DNA from: CAVSJO01 sp963728445
Lineage (GTDB): Bacteria > Gemmatimonadota > Gemmatimonadetes > Longimicrobiales > RSA9
Assembly: GCA_963728445.1 (NCBI GenBank)
Contig: CAVSJO010000006.1
Span: 186,001 to 250,000, forward strand
Length of the DNA stretch: 64,000 nt
Reading direction: 5' to 3'
In this document: piece by piece, positions 7,780-17,715 of the stretch
Numbering within the stretch: the stretch's first letter is position 1
How the letters are laid out: every line of letters begins with the position of its first letter
Notes under the pieces: model-generated
The model's input: the letters and a program-made list of their open reading frames with translations, nothing else
What the model was told of the DNA's origin: nothing
The model's database searches: none
Made by a program: the position numbers and the translations under genes

Positions 7780-9777
7780 ATGTCCGAGCCGGACGAAGTC
7801 GTCCTCGAAGCCGCGCACTACGCGGCCTCGGCGGCCCATGCGCTATGGCTGCGGCGTCGCAGCACGAGTTCGGCAGGGCTCGACCTGAGGACCGTGCGAC
7901 GCCGGCTCGAGCTCACCCTCGCCGCCGTTTTCGGGCCCGGCCTCGAGGTTCGACCGGCGGCCGAGCCGCCGCCGCCGTCGCTGCTCGCGCGCCTCGCCGG
8001 GCGGGGGGGCGGGCGAGGGGGCGGGCGAGGGGCGAACGGGCCACTGGCGCGGACCGATGGGCGCCGCGTCCTGCTGCCGCCGACCCTTGACGGCGGCAGC
8101 GCCCTCGACCGGTACCGACTGCTCGCCCTGGAACAGGGCTTTCGCGCGCGTCGCGGCACGGCAGCCCTGGTTCCTGCCGAGTCTCTCGAGCGGGACCTCT
8201 ACCTGCTCGCGGAGGCGGTCGCCGTCGATCGCCTGCTCGCGACGCGCTTCCCGACCCTCGTGGCCGAACTGGCGTCCGGCCGCCGGCGCGCTTTGCACGC
8301 TCGCCCCGCGGCCAGTCGTGCGCAGACCGCCGCCGTGGAGCGCCTGGTGCGGGCGGTCCTGCTGGCGCCGCCGACGGAGCCGCCGCCGTCCCTGCCGCTT
8401 GCGGATGGGCCGGCCGACTCGTGCCGGTGGGCGAGGGCCGAGGCGGCACGGATCCGCGCGCTCCCCGGCCGCTACGCAGCGCCGGAGGCGGTCGAGCTAT
8501 GGGGCGGATCGCCGGTGTCGTCCGAAGCACCGCCGGCGGAGCCGGAGCCCCCGGGCGGTGACACGCTCCCGCCAACTGGCCGGACCGCCAGGTTGACGGG
8601 GCGCCCGCGCCTCCGGGGGCCGCAGGAAGGGGAGAACGAGGAGGAGGGGCAGGCGGCTCCGTGGATCGTGCGGGCGGACGACCCGCAGGAGAAGGTGGAG
8701 GACCCCATGGGACTCCGCAGGCCCGCGGACCGGGACGACCAGGCGGACGCTGGGGACCTGGCCGAGCTGCTGTCCGAGCTCCCCGAAGCGCGCCTGGTTC
8801 GATCTTCGACGCCCGTCTTCGAGGTCCTCGAGAGCGACGTCGCGGTGCCCCGCCCGGAGCGTGCTCCGGAGCCGCGGAGCAGGACGAGCGCCGTCGCCTA
8901 CCCGGAGTGGGACTTCCGGGCAGGCGCGTACCGCCTGCCGGGGGCGCTCGTCCGGGAGTCGGGCACGGCCCCGGGCGATCCGGACTGGGCCGCCGCCGTG
9001 CGCCGGCGACACCGCGGCCTGATCGTGCGGGTCCGCCGCGACTTCGAGAAGCTGCGGCCCCGCAATGATCGCCAGCGCCGTCAGCGCGACGGCTCGGAGC
9101 TGGACGTGGAGGCGTACGTGGAGGCGTTCGGCGACCGGAGAGGCAATGGAACGTGCGATGATCGGATGTACGTCGCCACGAGGCCGAGGCGGCGCGAGGC
9201 CGCGATCACGCTGCTCGTCGACGCCAGCGCGTCCACCGATTCGTGGGTCTCCGGCGTGGAGCGGGTCATCGACGTGGAGCGGGAGGCGCTGGTCGTCGTC
9301 CTGGAAGCGCTGAAGGCGCTCGGCGACCCCCTCTCCATCCTGTCCTTCTCCGGACGCGGGCCCGGCGGCGTCTCCGTCCGCATGATCAAGGACTTCCCGG
9401 ACGTGGATCATGGCCCGGCTCTGCGCCGGATCGCCGCCCTCGAGCCCGACGGCTTCACGCGCGTGGGAGCCGCCATCCGGCACGCCACCGCGAAGCTGTG
9501 CCGGCAGCCGGCCGGGCACCGTCTGCTGCTCCTCCTTTCCGACGGTCGACCGAACGACGAGGACGTCTACGAGGGCAGGTACGGCGTCGAAGACACGCGG
9601 CGGTCGGTCGTCGAGGCGCGCATGCTGGGCGTGCACGTCTTCTGTCTCACGGTGGACCGCGACGCTTCCCGCTACGCCCCGCACACGTTCGGTCCCGGGC
9701 ACTACGCCGTCCTCACCCATCCCGACCGTCTCCCGGCGGTGCTGCCCGGCGTGATCGGCCGCCTGCTCCGCACGTAG
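7780..9777 (+). CDS. norD: NorD, VWA-domain NO reductase activation protein
   Basis: 665 residues. The C-terminal ~200 residues are a von Willebrand A domain with the MIDAS metal site DASASTDS at about residues 479-486 and LLLLSDGRPNDE near the end. The N-terminal two thirds are helical and Pro/Gly-rich, with a low-complexity GRGGGRGGGRG stretch around residues 70-85 and a charged linker near 270-330. The protein partners NorQ in FeB insertion. Its ATG directly abuts the norQ stop. It is the last gene of the operon; the next gene is convergent, 26 bases away. Confidence 0.92.
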   Translation: MSEPDEVVLEAAHYAASAAHALWLRRRSTSSAGLDLRTVRRRLELTLAAVFGPGLEVRPAAEPPPPSLLARLAGRGGGRGGGRGANGPLARTDGRRVLLPPTLDGGSALDRYRLLALEQGFRARRGTAALVPAESLERDLYLLAEAVAVDRLLATRFPTLVAELASGRRRALHARPAASRAQTAAVERLVRAVLLAPPTEPPPSLPLADGPADSCRWARAEAARIRALPGRYAAPEAVELWGGSPVSSEAPPAEPEPPGGDTLPPTGRTARLTGRPRLRGPQEGENEEEGQAAPWIVRADDPQEKVEDPMGLRRPADRDDQADAGDLAELLSELPEARLVRSSTPVFEVLESDVAVPRPERAPEPRSRTSAVAYPEWDFRAGAYRLPGALVRESGTAPGDPDWAAAVRRRHRGLIVRVRRDFEKLRPRNDRQRRQRDGSELDVEAYVEAFGDRRGNGTCDDRMYVATRPRRREAAITLLVDASASTDSWVSGVERVIDVEREALVVVLEALKALGDPLSILSFSGRGPGGVSVRMIKDFPDVDHGPALRRIAALEPDGFTRVGAAIRHATAKLCRQPAGHRLLLLLSDGRPNDEDVYEGRYGVEDTRRSVVEARMLGVHVFCLTVDRDASRYAPHTFGPGHYAVLTHPDRLPAVLPGVIGRLLRT

Positions 9778-9803
9778 GCTCCGGCAGGCGGGGCCCCGGG
9801 CGG

Positions 9804-11312
9804 CTACACCTCGATCGCTTCCGCCACGCGCAGCTCCCGGTCGACCTCCCGGCCCAGCCGCGCCACGATCTCCGGGATCGCGTCCACGTCCGCCCTCGAC
9901 GTGTTGAAGTTCACGATGCATCCCCGGAGCAAATAGCGGCCGCGGGCCACGGCGTTCGACACGAAGAGCTCGCCGGAGGTCTGGATGCGTTCCAGCAGCG
10001 TCTCGTTGAGGCGGTTCAGGTAGCTCTCCACGCGGTCCTCGCCCGTCCGACTGCGGAGATCGGTCGGCACGTAGCGGAACGTGGAAATGCTGAGCGCCAG
10101 CGTGGCCGGCTCCAACTCGGCGTGGGCGCCGACGTTCTCGTGCAGACGGCGGGCGAGGGCGATGTCGTCCCCGATCATCTGCCGGTAGCCGCTGCGGCCC
10201 GCCTGCCGCAGCGCCAGCCAGACCTTCAGGGCGCGGAAGCCGCGGGAGTTCTGCGGACCGAAGTCCACGTAGTTCAGCGGCTCCTGCCCGAAGTGGTAGT
10301 ACGCCGGGTGGTAGGAGAACGCGTTCCGCAGCCGCTCCGGATCCCGGACGAGGGCGCACCCGGCCTCGAGGGGAGCGTACAGCCACTTGTGGGGATCCAC
10401 GGCCACGGAGTCCGCCAGACCCAGGTTCGCCAGCTCGGGATTGACCCCCGGGACCGCGGCGGCGAGGGCGCCGTAGGCCCCGTCCACGTGGAACCAGACG
10501 CCGGCCTGCCGGCAGACCTCGGCGATCTCCCGCAGCGGATCGACCACGCCGGTGCTCACGGAGCCTCCGGTGCCGACCACGATCATGGCGACGTCGCCGG
10601 CGTCACGATCCCGGGCGATGGAATCGGCGAGCGCGCGCGGGTCCATGCGTCCGTCGTCGTCCGTGTCGATCCAGCGGATCGCGTCCGTCCCGAGCCCGGA
10701 GAGGTCGGCGGCCTTCTGGATCCACGTGTGCGTCTCCTTCGAGGCGTAGGCCCGCAGCCGCGGCGCGTCCGCGGCCGCAACGCCCTCCGCTCGGACGTCC
10801 CACCCGGCCGCCGCTGCCCGGGCGGCGAAGAACGGCACCATGTTGGCCATGTTTCCGCCGCTGACCAGGAGCCCGCCGCACGTGGTCGGATACCCGATCA
10901 GGTCGGCGATCCAGCGGACGGTCTGGGCCTCGATCTCCGTCGCCATCGGGGCGAGCCGCCACGATCCGACGTTCGAATTCACCGCGGCGGCGAGCATGTC
11001 GCCCAGCACGCCGATGTGAGCCGGAGAGGAGGTGATGTAGCCGAGGAAGCGGGGATGCCCGTTCAGCAGCGAGTGGTCGAAGAGGAGCTGGGCGGCGGAG
11101 GCGAGCACGGCGCCCGGGTCGGCCCCCTCCTCCGGCAGGCCGGCCGCCGCGTCCAGCGTCCGCTGCACCTGTGCCTGCGGCTCCGCCGGCGTCACGGGTC
11201 GTCGCGGCACGCCCTCGAGAAACGACGCGACGGCATCCACGAGCGCGTGTCCGGCGCGTCGGAAGTCGTCCGCGTCCATCGCCATGCTGGCGCTGCGCCC
11301 GTCATCCGGCAT
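9804..11312 (-). CDS. Group II PLP-dependent decarboxylase (aromatic-amino-acid decarboxylase family)
   Basis: 502 residues. PLP contacts are visible in order: His195 (KETHTWIQKAADLSG, stacking on the ring), Asp277 in FHVDGAYG, and Lys309 in VDPHKWLYAP, the Schiff-base lysine. The family includes decarboxylases of Tyr, Trp, DOPA, Glu and Asp as well as amine synthases, and the substrate cannot be fixed from sequence. ATG 11312 overlaps the end of the upstream PIG-L gene by 11 bases, with AGGA just before it, so the two are coupled. In-frame ATGs at 11285 and 11279 lack a ribosome site. Confidence 0.88.
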   Translation of the reverse strand: MPDDGRSASMAMDADDFRRAGHALVDAVASFLEGVPRRPVTPAEPQAQVQRTLDAAAGLPEEGADPGAVLASAAQLLFDHSLLNGHPRFLGYITSSPAHIGVLGDMLAAAVNSNVGSWRLAPMATEIEAQTVRWIADLIGYPTTCGGLLVSGGNMANMVPFFAARAAAAGWDVRAEGVAAADAPRLRAYASKETHTWIQKAADLSGLGTDAIRWIDTDDDGRMDPRALADSIARDRDAGDVAMIVVGTGGSVSTGVVDPLREIAEVCRQAGVWFHVDGAYGALAAAVPGVNPELANLGLADSVAVDPHKWLYAPLEAGCALVRDPERLRNAFSYHPAYYHFGQEPLNYVDFGPQNSRGFRALKVWLALRQAGRSGYRQMIGDDIALARRLHENVGAHAELEPATLALSISTFRYVPTDLRSRTGEDRVESYLNRLNETLLERIQTSGELFVSNAVARGRYLLRGCIVNFNTSRADVDAIPEIVARLGREVDRELRVAEAIEV

Positions 11313-12156
11313 CGTCGTCCTGGGTTCCTGTGGTCGGCGCCGGGGCGACGCCTTCGAAAAGGTCGTCTTCCACCTGGCGGCCGAGGTTGACGCGGCTCAT
11401 GGCCCGGTAGAACGCCTGCGACCCCCACAGCGCCCGGAGCTCTTCCTCCGTGAGGTCGCCCAGACGACCGTAGATGGCCATCTGCGTCTCGTGGCAGCGG
11501 ACGGCCCGCCACGCGGTCGGCCAGTATCGGGACGTGTCCAGCCGCGCCGATACCGCCCACTCCGGCCACGGCCGCGCCCGTCGCTCCTCCCCGTCCACCC
11601 GGCTGACCAGCTCCTTGAACGCCCGCTGGTACGCAGCCCACTCCGCCGCGTCCATCACGAAATAGTATAGCTTCGAAACCGCCCAGGGAGGACTTCGGCC
11701 TGCGCCGTGGAAGTCGGGGTCGACCGCGGCGGCGACGGCCGCCGTCGCGAGCTGGCAGATCGCGACGTGGTCGGGATGGCCGTACGCGCCGAACGGGTCG
11801 AACGTCACGACCACCTGCGGCCGCACGCGCCGGATCGCGGCGACGATCCGGCCGAGGGCCTCGTCGGCATCGGCGCGGTCCAGCTCCTTGTCCACGTAGC
11901 CGAGCAGTGTGACGTCCCGCACCCCGAGCTCTCTCGCCGCTGCGCGGAGCTCGCCCTCCCGAACGCGGCCGACCTGGGCATCGTCCGGTCGGTCCTCGTT
12001 GTGGAAATACCGACCCCGCTCGCCCCGCGTGGCCGTGACGAGGTACGTCTCGACGCCGCGCGCCGCGTAGGTGGCCAGCGTGCCGCCCAGGCCCAGGGAC
12101 TCGTCGTCCGGATGGGCCAGCACGGCCATCAGTCGGAGCGGTTCAGGTCGCGTCAT
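11302..12156 (-). CDS. PIG-L family zinc deacetylase (LmbE-like)
   Basis: 284 residues. The zinc motif HPDDE is at residues 15-19 (AVLAHPDDESLGLGG) and the second ligand pair is in YGHPDH. This family removes N-acetyl groups from glucosamine-type sugars in mycothiol/bacillithiol (MshB/BshB) and GPI-type pathways. The C-terminal half (DTSRYWPTAWRAVRCHETQM) resembles MshB-type members, but no thiol pathway partner is nearby. ATG 12156 is chosen because the ~75 residues encoded upstream in frame have no family character. Translationally coupled to the decarboxylase. The 247 bases upstream, to the next gene, hold nothing I can identify. Confidence 0.85.
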   Translation of the reverse strand: MTRPEPLRLMAVLAHPDDESLGLGGTLATYAARGVETYLVTATRGERGRYFHNEDRPDDAQVGRVREGELRAAARELGVRDVTLLGYVDKELDRADADEALGRIVAAIRRVRPQVVVTFDPFGAYGHPDHVAICQLATAAVAAAVDPDFHGAGRSPPWAVSKLYYFVMDAAEWAAYQRAFKELVSRVDGEERRARPWPEWAVSARLDTSRYWPTAWRAVRCHETQMAIYGRLGDLTEEELRALWGSQAFYRAMSRVNLGRQVEDDLFEGVAPAPTTGTQDDDAG

Positions 12157-12403
12157 GCGATGCTGTGGGTGATCCGGACCGGCACGCCATGCCGAAGTGT
12201 AGTCGAGGTTCACGCAGCTCTGCTCGGCGGCGCGAGAGGAGCCGCCGCAGCAGCTCCGGGTCCGTGCCGTCGGCCGCGCGCAGCCGCGCGGACAGGTGGG
12301 TTGTCGCGCCTGGACCCTGAACCTCGTCCGCGCTCCCGGCTCGCCACAATGATCGGACGTCCGGGATTTCTGATCGAGCATCCAAAGTCCGTCCGGCGCC
12401 AGA

Positions 12404-13729
12404 TCAGGTGCGGTCTACCACCGCGTCCCGCTGGACCGGGGCAGCGACTGCGGCCGGCAGCCGCAGCGTGAACACGGAGCCCGTGCCCGGGTCGCTCTCC
12501 ACCGTCAGGTCGCCGCCCATCCCCCGGGACAGACTCCTGCCGATCGCCAGCCCCAGCCCCGTGCCCTCTTCGCGCCGGGTCCGGCCCTCGTCGACCTGCA
12601 CGAACGGCTGGAAGATCGCCTCCAGGTGCTCGTCGGCGATTCCGATTCCGGTGTCCCGAACCTGCACGAGGACGTCCTCACCGTCCCGCCCGCAGCCGAT
12701 GAAGATCCGGCCCTGCTCCGCCGTGAACTTCACCGCGTTCGTCATCAGGTTCGTGAGGATCTGCCGGAGCTTCTCGGGGTCCGCCCGCACCAGGAATCGG
12801 TCCCTGCAGTCGTGTTCGTAACGTATTCCCTTTCGCTCCGCCAGCGGCATCACAAGGGCGTCGACGTCGCTCAGCGCGCTGTCGAGGGAAACGTCCAGAA
12901 TCTCGTACTCCAGCCGCCCGGCCTCGAGCTTCGAGTAGTCGAGCACCGAATTGACGAGCCCGAGCAGGTGCCGCTGGTTGATCTTGATCCGCCGCAGGCT
13001 CTCCCGCTGCTCGTCCGTCAGCGGGCCCTGGATTCCCAGCTCGATGAGGTCCGCGTACCCGGCGATCGCGTTCAGCGGCGTCCGGAGCTCGTGGCTCATC
13101 GTTGACAGGAAGAGCGTCTTGGCGCGGCTCGCCTCTTCCGCCTCGGCCCGTGCGCGCCCGGCGTCCCGGTACAGCATCGCGTTGTCGATGGCCATCGCAC
13201 AGCGCGCGGCGAGATCCTCCGCAAGCTCCAGGTCGTGGGCATCGAACCGCAGCGGCCGCTCCGGGGAGACGTACGTGATCGCACCCAGGACGCGTTCCCG
13301 CGCGACCATCGGAACCATCATCAGGGAGCCGATCCCGAGCTGTCGCAGGATCTCGAGGTTCTCGTCGTTGCGGGCAGCCCGGCGCAGCATGTCGTCCGAC
13401 ACCGCCGGCACGACCTCGCTTCGGCGGGTCCGAACGACGCTCGGAACGCCGAACGGGTCGTCCCGCTGCGGCGGCCAGCCGCTCTGCAGCCGCCACGCAA
13501 GCGCCTGCTTGTCCGGGTCCGGGTGCACAACCGAAAGCCTCCGCATCGGCTCGTCCGGCACGCACAGGTCCACGAAGCACCAGGATCCGAGGTGCGGCAG
13601 CGCCAGAGCGGCGACGGTCGCCAGCGTCGTTTCGTAGTCGAGAGATGCCGCCAGCAGGCGGCTTGCTTCCGCCAGGAAGAGCGCGTCGTTTCGGGCCACG
13701 CGCTCGTCGGTCACTGCGGGATCGGTCAT
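12404..13729 (-). CDS. GAF-domain sensor histidine kinase
   Basis: 441 residues with no membrane helix, so cytosolic. A GAF domain spans about residues 15-185 and a short coiled coil about 190-207. The phosphoacceptor box is STMSHELRTPLNAI with His213, followed by the N box (LTNLMTNAVKF), G1 (DTGIGI), F (FQPFVQVD) and G2 (GTGLGLAIGRSL). All catalytic elements are intact. No response regulator is adjacent, so it is an orphan kinase here. About 280 bases upstream, to the lipoprotein remnant, contain no clear gene. Confidence 0.9.
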   Translation of the reverse strand: MTDPAVTDERVARNDALFLAEASRLLAASLDYETTLATVAALALPHLGSWCFVDLCVPDEPMRRLSVVHPDPDKQALAWRLQSGWPPQRDDPFGVPSVVRTRRSEVVPAVSDDMLRRAARNDENLEILRQLGIGSLMMVPMVARERVLGAITYVSPERPLRFDAHDLELAEDLAARCAMAIDNAMLYRDAGRARAEAEEASRAKTLFLSTMSHELRTPLNAIAGYADLIELGIQGPLTDEQRESLRRIKINQRHLLGLVNSVLDYSKLEAGRLEYEILDVSLDSALSDVDALVMPLAERKGIRYEHDCRDRFLVRADPEKLRQILTNLMTNAVKFTAEQGRIFIGCGRDGEDVLVQVRDTGIGIADEHLEAIFQPFVQVDEGRTRREEGTGLGLAIGRSLSRGMGGDLTVESDPGTGSVFTLRLPAAVAAPVQRDAVVDRT

Positions 13730-14009
13730 GGTCGTGTCGGTCCGTTCCAGGTGGTTCGGACCCCCACGCTAGCAAGGTGGATGCCGCGGATCCGCGCCGA
13801 AAACGTCCGGCCGCGAGTCGGCCTGCCTCCCTGTCCACCCGTTGTGACATCGTCCTGTCCCTCCGTCGGGTCGACCGAGGAGCCACGGTGCCTCCATGCG
13901 CCATCGTAAGCCATTGTAGACCAATGAGTTACGTGATTGTTCAAAGATGGCACGGACCGTGACTCCAATGGGTTCGCGTCATTCGATTCCAGAAGAACAC
14001 GGAGGACCC

Positions 14010-14364
14010 ATGCGACGACTCGTACTGCTCCCACTGCTCCTCGCGCTCTTCGTCGGCGCCTGCAGCGACATCTCCGGCCTCGGCAGCCGGGCCACCGAAG
14101 GGGACTGGCGCGCGACGATCCAGGGCGAGGAGGTCCGGGTCACGCTGCGGGAGGACCAGGGCTCGATCCGCGGGAGACGGCTACTGGGGATACGACAACG
14201 TCTACGTGACGGGCGACCGGCGCGGTTCGGACGTCTCGCTCCGGTTCGAGTTCGACCGCTACAACCCCATCGACTTCGAGGGAACGGTCCAGTCCCGTCA
14301 GATCCAGGGGCGCGTCTACGGCTCCGGCCTGAACGGCGAGCTGCTGCAACTGTACAGGTACTAG
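14010..14364 (+). pseudogene. Small lipoprotein gene with a frameshift
   Basis: Starts MRRLVLLPLLLALFVGACSD, a lipoprotein signal peptide with lipobox VGAC, preceded by GGAGGACCC. The frame runs to about 14174, after which coding continues in the next frame (GDGYWGYDNVYVTGDRRGS) to a TAG at 14362-14364. Removing one G from the GGG at 14172-14174 restores one frame of about 117 residues. Either a recent frameshift or a sequencing error. Function unknown. Confidence 0.6.
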
Positions 14365-14402
14365 AGGCCGGTCGACTCGAGGAGGAAGGGCGGCTCCGTT
14401 CG

Positions 14403-17095
14403 TCAGCCGGCGGTGTCTTCGCTGACGGGCAGGGTGAACGCCGCCGTCAGACCCGCGCCAGGCCCGGGGTCGATCCAGAACTCGCCGCCCAGACTGCGGG
14501 CCGTGCTCCGGGCTTCGGCCAGGTCGAGCGGGCTGAAGCCGGCCGTAGCTTCCGTCCCGAACACGGCCTCGGCCGTGACGGGGGGACCATCGTCGGCGAC
14601 GGTGAACTGCACCCACTCGCCAACGCGATCCGCCGCGATCAGGACCCGGCCCCCGGGGCCGGCCCGCCGCACTGCACGGCCCACCAGCTCGGCAATCAAC
14701 TCGGAGGCGCGCTTTCCGTCACACAGCACGCGCGGCAGCCCGCGCTCGACCTCCACGTCCAGTGCCGGTGTGGCCGCGGGATCGGACGCCGTGCAGGTGC
14801 GGCGTGCGCGGCGAACCAGCGCCGCCGGCGAGACGGGGCGAGCCCTCGGCGAAATGTGTCCGGCTCCGGCGCGCGCTGCGCCTGCGAGGCGGTCCACGAC
14901 GGCTCGAAGCTCGGCCGTCGCCTCGGCCGCCGAGGGGCCCGCGCCGGACCCATCGGTGCCGTGCGGCTCGTCGGCTTCCAGCTCCCGCTCGAGGCGCTCG
15001 AGCGGCGCCTTCAGCTCCTCCGCCGCCGTGGCGAAGACCTCGGCGCGGGCGCGGCTGGTCTCCAGCAGCTCTTCCGCACGCCGGGTCTCCTCCACGAGTC
15101 TGGAGCGGTCCACGGCGGTCGCGATCTGGTCTGCGAACGCCTCCAGCAGGTGCATGTGCTCGGGATCACGGACGCCGTCCCCGGCGCGGATTCCCAGCAC
15201 GCCAATTCGCTGCCCGGACGCGCTGAGCGGCACGTAGAGATACTCGGTTTCGGGCAGGGTATCCGTGCCGCGACCGGCCGCTGGCCGTGTCCGAAGACCC
15301 AGCGCACCACCGCGTTCTCTCGCGTGCTCAGCTCGCGCTCCGCCCGCGTGGTCGGGTCGCGCGACGCGGACGGGTCCGGGTCCGGCCGGCGGTCCCGGCC
15401 CCCTGATGCCACGGTTCGCAGGTCGCCGAGCGCGTTCGGCGCCAGGATCACCACATCGGCGTCGAAGGTGGATGCGACGTGTTGGGCACCGACGCGCAAC
15501 GACTCGCGCGGGTCGCTGGTCCGAACCAGCGCGGCGCTGAGTTGGAGCAGCGCGCCCGTGCGGCGCTCGCGCCGCCGCGAGACTGCCGCCTGCCCGCGCA
15601 GCCGCCCCGTCAGCGTGGTGATGACAAGCGCCACCAGCAGCATCACGGCGAAGACGATGAAGTACTGCGTATCCGCGACCGCGAACGTGTAGAACGGGGG
15701 GACGAAGACGAAGTCGAACGTGGCGACGGCGCCAACGGCTGCCAGGACGGACGGTCCGCGACCGAGGCGGCTCGCGACGAACACCACGGTCACGAGGTAC
15801 AGCATCAGAACGATGGATGGCGCGACGTACGGCCGCAGCGGAAACCCGAGGGCCGTGCACAGCGTGATGGCCGCCGCGGCCGCGGCGTAGGCTCGTGGGG
15901 CCGCCCGCCCGGATTCCCGGCTGGCTCGCCGCGGCGCGGTCCCGGTCTCCTCCCCGGACGCAGAAATCACGTACACGTCGACGTCGCCACTGCCCCGCAC
16001 GACGTCCTCCAGCGTCGAGCCCATCAGCCGGTCGCGCCACGCAGGATGCGCCGGCTTCCCCACGACGATCTTCGTTGCGTTGTCGCCCCGCGCGTACTCC
16101 AGCAGCTCGTCGACGTCGCGCCCGCCGATGGTGACGGTCTTGCCGCCCAGCTTCTCTGCCAGTCGCAGCGTCTCCCAGACGCGGTCCCGGTCGGCCTCGG
16201 ACCAGCCAGCATAGGCCGGCGTCTCCACGAATACGGCGGTCCACTCCGCGCCGAGGCCGTCCGCCAGGCGCTTCGTCGCCCGCACCAGCCGCTGCGACGA
16301 CGGCGCCGGCCCGACGCCGACGACGATCCGCTCGCGCACCGGCCACGTCCGGCGCACCCCGAACGCCCGACGGTATACGCGCAGGTCCGCGTCCACCCGT
16401 TCCGCGGTCTGGCGCAGCGCGAGCTGCCGCAGCGCGATGACGTTGCCTCGCCGGAAGAAGTTGTCCGCCGCGCGGCGGGCCTGTTCCGGGACGTAGACCT
16501 TGCCCTCGCGCAGCCGCTTGAGCAGAACCTCCGGTGAGATGTCGACCAGCGCGATCTCGTCCGCACGCTCGAGCAGCGCGTCCGGCACCGTCTCTCGCAC
16601 CTTCACGTGCGTGATGCGCGCCACCACGTCGTTCAGACTCTCGACGTGCTGCACGTTCAGCGTCGTGTAGACGTCGATCCCGGCGCCGAGCAGCTCCTCG
16701 GCGTCCTGCCACCGCTTCGCGTGCCGACTTCCCGGCGCGTTCGTATGCGCCAGCTCATCCAGCAGCAGGATGCGCGGCCTGCGCTTCAGCGCCGCGTCCA
16801 GGTCGAACTCCTCGAGCGTGACGGCCCCGTGCTCGATCGCGCGTCGCGGCAGCACCTCGAGCCCCGCCAGCAGCGCCTCCGTCTCCGTCCGGCCGTGCGT
16901 CTCCACCACGCCGACCACTACGTCCAGCCCCTCGCGCTGCCGCTCGCGCGCTGCCTCCAGCATCGCGTACGTCTTGCCCACGCCGGGAACGGCGCCGAAG
17001 AAGACCGTGAGTCGGCCACGATGCCCCTCCGGCTCGACGGCCTCCACGTGCGCAAGCAGCGCATCGGGATCGGGACGCCGATCCTCCGTAGACAT
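14403..17095 (-). pseudogene. kdpD: KdpD-type sensor with degenerate kinase domain; one frameshift near 15280
   Basis: Restoring one lost base near 15280 gives about 897 residues, the normal KdpD length. Order: KdpD sensor domain with Walker A GAVPGVGKT at residues 34-42, a USP-like domain (about 240-370), the DUF4118 four-helix membrane region (about 400-490), a GAF-like domain, then the kinase region. The kinase half is abnormal: the H box reads ATAAEELKAPLERL with Glu where the phosphoacceptor His belongs, the N box has lost its Asn (ELVGRAVRRAG), and no GxGLGL G2 box is visible. The start overlaps the kdpC stop (TGATG). An intact separate kinase is encoded at 22789-24483. Confidence 0.85.
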
Positions 17096-17715
17096 CAGTG
17101 CCGGGTGCTGGACGTCGAGAGTGAGTCGAGTGCGAGGTTGAGCCGCAGCACGTTCACGCGCGGTTCGCCGAAGATGCCGAGCCAGCGGCCCTCGACGTGC
17201 CTCTGCACGAGGCTTCGCACGACCGTCTCATCCAGCCCCCGCTCCCGCGCCACGCGGCCCACCTGCCAGAGCGCGGCCGCCGGCGAGACGTGCGGGTCCA
17301 GCCCGCTGCCGGAGGCGGTCACCAGGTCCACCGGGATCGGCGCCTCGTTGCCCGGATCCGCGGCGCGGAGCGCGGCCACCCGGGACTTCACCGCGGCCAG
17401 CAGCGCGGGGTTGGTGGGCGCGAGGTTGGAGCCGGAGGAGGAGGCGCCCTCGTATGGCACCGGCGACGTCGCCGACGGCCGGCTCCAGAAGTAGGCCGGG
17501 CTGGTGAACGCCTGCCCGATCAGCTCCGAGCCGATGGCTGCGCCGTCCTTCACGATGACGCTGCCGTTCGCGCGGCCTGGCATGAGCGCCTGCGCGATGC
17601 CGGTCACGGCCAGCGGGTACAGGACCCCTGTCACCACCGTCATGGCCAGGAGGATTCCCAGCGCCGCCCGGATCTGTCCTCTCACGGGCGTAACACCCGA
17701 CGCGTCCGCTCTCAT
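17095..17715 (-). CDS. kdpC: KdpC, potassium-transporting ATPase subunit C
   Basis: 206 residues with one N-terminal membrane helix (about 14-36, LGILLAMTVVTGVLYPLAVTG) and the KdpC landmarks GSELIGQAFTSPAYFWSRPSA and SGSGLDPHVSPAAA. KdpC stabilises the KdpFABC complex and raises ATP affinity of KdpB. It is the only large kdp structural gene here with an unbroken frame. Its ATG overlaps the inferred kdpB stop (ATGA) and its stop overlaps the kdpD start. Confidence 0.95.
   Translation of the reverse strand: MRADASGVTPVRGQIRAALGILLAMTVVTGVLYPLAVTGIAQALMPGRANGSVIVKDGAAIGSELIGQAFTSPAYFWSRPSATSPVPYEGASSSGSNLAPTNPALLAAVKSRVAALRAADPGNEAPIPVDLVTASGSGLDPHVSPAAALWQVGRVARERGLDETVVRSLVQRHVEGRWLGIFGEPRVNVLRLNLALDSLSTSSTRH

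Noticed and set aside
8000..8040. GGGGGCGGGCGAGG short tandem repeat inside norD
   Set aside because: Encodes an in-frame Gly/Arg linker in NorD; reads as coding low complexity rather than a separate repeat element.
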